Part shown: piece after piece, positions 60,915 to 64,000 of the stretch
How positions within the stretch are numbered: the stretch's first letter is position 1
Layout: each line of letters starts with the position of its first letter
Source: Tissierellales bacterium
GTDB taxonomy: Bacteria; Bacillota; Clostridia; Tissierellales; Sedimentibacteraceae
Length of the DNA: 64,000 nt
Assembly: GCA_018433765.1 (NCBI GenBank)
Contig: JAHDQO010000005.1
Span: 1-64,000, forward strand
Direction: 5' to 3'
The notes under the pieces: generated by a model
Seen by the model: the letters and a program-made list of their open reading frames with translations, nothing else
What the model was told of the DNA's origin: nothing
The model's database searches: none
Translations under genes and position numbers: made by a program

Positions 60915-61127
60915 AAATTATTAAACATATTGTATATTATGTTGAAAACTAATGTTAATAAATATATACTTACTTATGTAAGAATTTTAATTATTTAAAA
61001 GTGCATTTCTAAATGGAATAAAAAGTCATTCATTGATGAATGTTCTGGATAACTCTTTATAATAGGTTTTAATATACTATAGGTAAGTTATATCATTAAT
61101 CTATAAGTGAATAATAAAGGAGAAAGA

Positions 61128-62111
61128 ATGAAAAATATATTAAAAACAAAGGCAGATAAAATGTTTGATTTATATTTACAAATTGAAAAACAATTTAAAT
61201 GGGAGCACAACTTGTCTAATCATTTTGCTGCATTAACATATATACAGAAAGAAAAAGAATTTGATAAAGATAAAATTAAAAGTGTTATAAATTATATAAA
61301 AGAAAATACAGGTGTTTTTTCTAATTATAGAAGTAACGCTATGTATATACTAGCTATGTTATTATGCAGTGAATATGATAATCCTAAAGAAAAATTTTCT
61401 ACGATGATGATTTATGATAAAAAATTAAAAGAAGCTGGATTTAAAAGTAATACATATTTACCTATAGCTAATTATGCTTTACTTTTAACATGTGAAGAGA
61501 ACTTGATTGATTATAGAGTAAAAAAAGCTTTTGAAATATATAGTGAAATGAAGAAAAATCATCCTTGGATAACAAGTGGAGATGATTATGCTCTAAGCAT
61601 TTTGCTTGCAGGATTTAATAAATCTGTAAATGATATAGAAAAATACTATATGAGTTTAAACAATGTAGGATTTAGTAAAGGAAATGGGCTGCAATTACTT
61701 TCTCATATTTTGTCTTTCAGTGATTCAAACATAGAAATAGTTACTAGAAAATGCAGAGATTTATATATTAAATTAAAGGAAAATAAATTGAAAATAGGTT
61801 CAGATTATTATGCATCACTTGGTTTAATATCTTTATTAGATGATGATAGTGGTACAGCTGCTAGTGACTTGATTGAATTAGCTAAATATATTAATGGATT
61901 AAAAAAATATAAATGGCTGGGTAAAGGTATGAATGTTTTAATAGCTTCAGCTATGGTTAGTAGTGAATATATAAATGAAAGAAAACAAAATAATTTAATT
62001 GATACAACTATAAGTATATCTATAGAAGCACTTATTGCAGCTCAAACTTCAGCAATGATTGCAGCGGCTACTGCTTCTTATATTGCAGTGTATTCAACTT
62101 CATCTAATTAA
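61128..62111 (+). CDS. DUF4003 family protein
   Basis: A 327-residue helical protein matching the DUF4003 family of Firmicutes. It starts KADKMFDLYLQIEKQFKWEHNLSNHFAAL and contains YRSNAMYILAMLL, TYLPIANYALLL and WLGKGMNVLIASAMV. The last 60 residues are Ala/Ser/Ile-rich and may touch a membrane. Its function is unknown. GTG 61107 is in frame, but AAAGGAG lies correctly before ATG 61128. No linked pathway genes. Confidence 0.85.
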   Translation: MKNILKTKADKMFDLYLQIEKQFKWEHNLSNHFAALTYIQKEKEFDKDKIKSVINYIKENTGVFSNYRSNAMYILAMLLCSEYDNPKEKFSTMMIYDKKLKEAGFKSNTYLPIANYALLLTCEENLIDYRVKKAFEIYSEMKKNHPWITSGDDYALSILLAGFNKSVNDIEKYYMSLNNVGFSKGNGLQLLSHILSFSDSNIEIVTRKCRDLYIKLKENKLKIGSDYYASLGLISLLDDDSGTAASDLIELAKYINGLKKYKWLGKGMNVLIASAMVSSEYINERKQNNLIDTTISISIEALIAAQTSAMIAAATASYIAVYSTSSN

Positions 62112-62188
62112 AAATAACAACTTATAAAATTAGAAAATATGGTAAACTTATTATAAGAATAATTTATTTCATAATAAGGAGTTATTAA

Positions 62189-62995
62189 ATGCAATGGAAG
62201 AAAGATTTTATTAATTTATTTGAAAATGATGAAATAGATGAAGCTTATAAACTAAAACATAAAAAAATACCTAGTAAACTATATAAATATTTACCATTTA
62301 ATTCAGATAATTTAAAAAGTACATTAAACAATGAAATATGGTTTTCTATCCCCAAAAGATTTAATGATCCTTTTGACTGTATGGGAATATATTGGGATAG
62401 TAAAGAAATGATTGATTATGTTTCAAAAAAGAATAGCAATAAAAAAGTTCTTAGTATAGAAGATATAAACAAAATACTAAAAAGTACAATTCAATCGTTA
62501 ACATATCATATAAAGGTTTCTTGTTTTACAGAAGATTTATACAGTATGCCAATGTGGGCAAATTATTCAGAAAATCATAGTGGGTTTTGTATAGAATATG
62601 ATTTTAGTAAGCTTAGTTATAATGATAATTTTTCAAAATATCTTTTTCCTGTAGCTTATGAGTCCAATAAATATGATATAACAGAATTGTTTAAAATAAT
62701 ACTAAATAACACTAATGATCACAGGGTTTTCTTACTATTTTTTTTAATGCAGACTAAACACATTAGCTGGAATTATGAAAAAGAGTGGAGAATTTTTAAT
62801 ATTGAACATTCAATTATTAGTGGATCAATAAAATGTCCTGTAAAACCAACAGCTATTTATCTAGGATTCAAATGCAATTCAGAAGATACCAAGATGGTAT
62901 TAAAACTGAAAGAACACAATAAAATAGAATGTCCTATTTATTCATTAAAACAAACAGAAACAAAATTTTTTGATTTCGAGATAATTGAAAAATAG
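62189..62995 (+). CDS. DUF2971 domain-containing protein
   Basis: A 268-residue protein with the DUF2971 pattern: LYKYLPFNSDNLKSTLNNEIWFSIPKRFNDPFDC in the first quarter, VSCFTEDLYSMPMWANYSENHSGFCIEYD in the middle, and HISWNYEKEWRIF later, with the conserved Trp, His and Glu. The biochemical role is unknown; family members appear near phage or stress genes in some genomes, but no defence genes are visible here. AAGGAGT precedes the ATG. Confidence 0.85.
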   Translation: MQWKKDFINLFENDEIDEAYKLKHKKIPSKLYKYLPFNSDNLKSTLNNEIWFSIPKRFNDPFDCMGIYWDSKEMIDYVSKKNSNKKVLSIEDINKILKSTIQSLTYHIKVSCFTEDLYSMPMWANYSENHSGFCIEYDFSKLSYNDNFSKYLFPVAYESNKYDITELFKIILNNTNDHRVFLLFFLMQTKHISWNYEKEWRIFNIEHSIISGSIKCPVKPTAIYLGFKCNSEDTKMVLKLKEHNKIECPIYSLKQTETKFFDFEIIEK

Positions 62996-63093
62996 GGATA
63001 TATTATTACAAAATTGTGGACAACTTTTATAATTTTTTATATGCTGAGTATAAAAGTAAAATAATATCTTTAGAACCAAAGGAGGAAATAGCT

Positions 63094-63492
63094 GTGAAAT
63101 TTTATTCAAAACGTGATATTTGGACAGGTGTTTTTTTATTAGTACTTGTAGCATCGATATTAGTTACAGCATTAAGAAACTCAACTTTTTCAATATGGCA
63201 CATTGCAGTACCATTAGTATTTTTAATATTATATTGGATATTAGCCGGTACAAAATTCATAATTGAAGAAGATAATCTATTTATTAAATCAGGCCCTTAC
63301 AAATATAAAATAAAAATATCGGAAATTATCTATATTAACATGTCAAGAAAAACAGTATCTTCACCATCATTATTATTTGGACGTATAGAAATAAAATCTG
63401 AATACAAATATATAGTAACTTCACCTCCTAATAACAAAATATCTTTTTTGAAATTATTAGAAGAAAAAAATCCTAATATTAAATTCAACTAA
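63094..63492 (+). CDS. PH domain-containing membrane protein (bPH_6/YyaB-like)
   Basis: A 132-residue protein: two helices (about residues 9-30 and 36-55), then a bacterial PH-like domain (GTKFIIEEDNLFIKSGPYKYKIKISEI, SSPSLLFGRIEIKSEY). It matches the small YyaB-type proteins of bacilli, whose role is unknown. An open frame extends upstream to GTG 63016 but has no ribosome site there. AAAGGAGG at 63079-63086 serves GTG 63094, and KFYSKRDIWTGV is the usual family start. A bidirectional terminator follows. Confidence 0.85.
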   Translation: MKFYSKRDIWTGVFLLVLVASILVTALRNSTFSIWHIAVPLVFLILYWILAGTKFIIEEDNLFIKSGPYKYKIKISEIIYINMSRKTVSSPSLLFGRIEIKSEYKYIVTSPPNNKISFLKLLEEKNPNIKFN

Positions 63493-63496
63493 CCAA

Positions 63497-63531
63497 AAAA
63501 GGAATTCATTTATAAAAAACGAATTCCTTTT
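63497..63531. terminator. Bidirectional terminator between the PH-domain gene and ilvN
   Basis: AAAGGAATTC / GAATTCCTTT with a 13-base loop and A/T tails. Confidence 0.8.
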
Positions 63532-63532
63532 A

Positions 63533-63565
63533 ATTTTGCATTTTGCATCTTAAATTTTAAATTTA
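63533..63565. repeat. ATTTTGCATTT-type intergenic repeat near ilvN
   Basis: AATTTTGCATTTTGCATC followed by TTAAATTTTAAATTT, directly after the shared terminator. Confidence 0.55.
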
Positions 63566-63570
63566 TAAAA

Positions 63571-64000
63571 TCATCCTCTTTCAATAGCAGTAAGTCCAGT
63601 TCTGGTTATTTCTATTATTCCATAAGGTTTAACAAGTTCAAGAAATCCTGAATTCTTGCTTTCGTCGCCTGTAATTTGAATTGTTATACTTTTGGCACTT
63701 ACATCTACTATATGTGCTCTAAAAATATTTGCAATTTGAGTTAGTTCACTTCGAGTAGAAGTTGTACAGCTTATTTTAACGAGCATTAATTCTCTTAAAA
63801 CAGAAGCACATTCAGTTAGATTTGTAATTTTTATTACATTAATTAACTTATTGAGCTGTTTTGTTATCTGCTCAAGTACATATCCATCTCCTGTTACGGT
63901 AACTGTAATTCTAGATATTTTAGGATCTTGAGTTTCAGCAACATTTAACGTATCAATATTATAACCTCTTCTGCTGAACAATCCAGCAACTTTACTTAAT
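63571..64000 (-). CDS. ilvN: Acetolactate synthase small (regulatory) subunit, 5'-truncated by the window
   Basis: The reading frame continues unbroken to the right edge: upstream of the first in-frame TTG the codons give LSKVAGLFSRRGYNID, the conserved ACT-domain start of IlvN/IlvH. About 15-20 N-terminal residues are missing. The ACT domain continues with TLNVAETQDPKISRITV and VTGDGYVLEQITKQLNKLINVI, and the C-terminal domain has ELMLVKI and AHIVDVSAKSITIQITGD. It regulates acetolactate synthase by valine binding in branched-chain amino-acid synthesis. The catalytic subunit gene is presumably just outside the window, upstream on this strand or nearby (inference). Confidence 0.92.
   Translation of the reverse strand, partial: LSKVAGLFSRRGYNIDTLNVAETQDPKISRITVTVTGDGYVLEQITKQLNKLINVIKITNLTECASVLRELMLVKISCTTSTRSELTQIANIFRAHIVDVSAKSITIQITGDESKNSGFLELVKPYGIIEITRTGLTAIERG

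Noticed and set aside
63016-63093. N-terminal extension of the PH-domain protein
   Set aside because: No ribosome site at GTG 63016, while AAAGGAGG lies inside the putative coding region and serves GTG 63094.
1-64000. tRNA, rRNA, origin of replication, prophage
   Set aside because: No tRNA-like TTCGA loops with acceptor stems, no rRNA segments, no DnaA-box cluster and no phage structural or integrase genes were seen on reading both strands.

Overview
The window is AT-rich DNA from a Gram-positive, endospore-forming anaerobe of the Clostridia/Tissierellia type. Three things point there: a tricistronic GerA-type germinant receptor operon, a cortex-hydrolase-like GH18 protein with S-layer domains, and strong AGGAGG-type ribosome binding sites. 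The cut gene at the left edge resembles the end of a glycine/betaine reductase component C subunit. Together with three oligopeptide ABC transporters and many peptidases, it suggests an organism living on peptides and amino acids. The species cannot be named from the sequence.

Layout. 1-3.7 kb: reductase gene end, CGGC-domain protein, EamA exporter, GH18-SLH protein (minus strand). 3.8-8.0 kb: germination operon gerAA-gerAC-gerAB plus a small membrane protein. 8.4-27.4 kb: a large catabolic island with three paralogous amidohydrolases (the third has lost its metal ligands), a NdpA-like protein, DUF1177, a complete oligopeptide ABC transporter with an embedded M20 amidohydrolase, a second M20 peptidase, a PucR-type regulator, AroM and a nitroreductase. 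Its intergenic gaps hold mosaics of short hairpin repeats. 27.4-30.4 kb (minus): two MinD-type ATPases with ferredoxin domains, a NifX-like protein and a DUF134-NifX fusion, resembling the orange-protein (ORP) locus of Desulfovibrio. 30.6-34.3 kb: a sigma-54 activator followed by a sodium:amino-acid symporter with a clear -24/-12 promoter. 34.4-37.4 kb: M19 dipeptidase and DUF819 permease, divergent from an XRE-cupin regulator.

37.6-41.5 kb is the most novel segment. It is a compact RiPP cluster: radical SAM/SPASM enzyme, a previously unlisted 47-residue Cys/Trp/Pro-rich precursor at 39583-39726, and an ABC exporter, sitting beside a decayed IS110 transposase. 41.7-45.5 kb: Xaa-Pro aminopeptidase, histidyl-tRNA synthetase, a ThiF-like protein and a tiny membrane protein. 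45.5-59.7 kb: two further complete oligopeptide ABC operons (minus), separated by NAD synthetase. Each has a small one-helix membrane protein gene just after the last ATPase gene; the two proteins look related and may be transporter accessory subunits. 60-64 kb: a secreted protein of unknown function, DUF4003, DUF2971 and PH-domain proteins, and the 5'-truncated small subunit of acetolactate synthase.

Functionally the window is dominated by import of peptides (three Opp/Dpp systems), their cleavage (M20, M19, M24 peptidases, amidohydrolases) and amino-acid transport under sigma-54 control. Regulatory signals read from sequence include a palindromic operator over the DUF134 promoter, a sigma-54 promoter with a candidate enhancer, repeated operators around the XRE-cupin gene and stem-loops between each binding-protein gene and its permease genes. 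No tRNA, rRNA, CRISPR array or intact mobile element was found.
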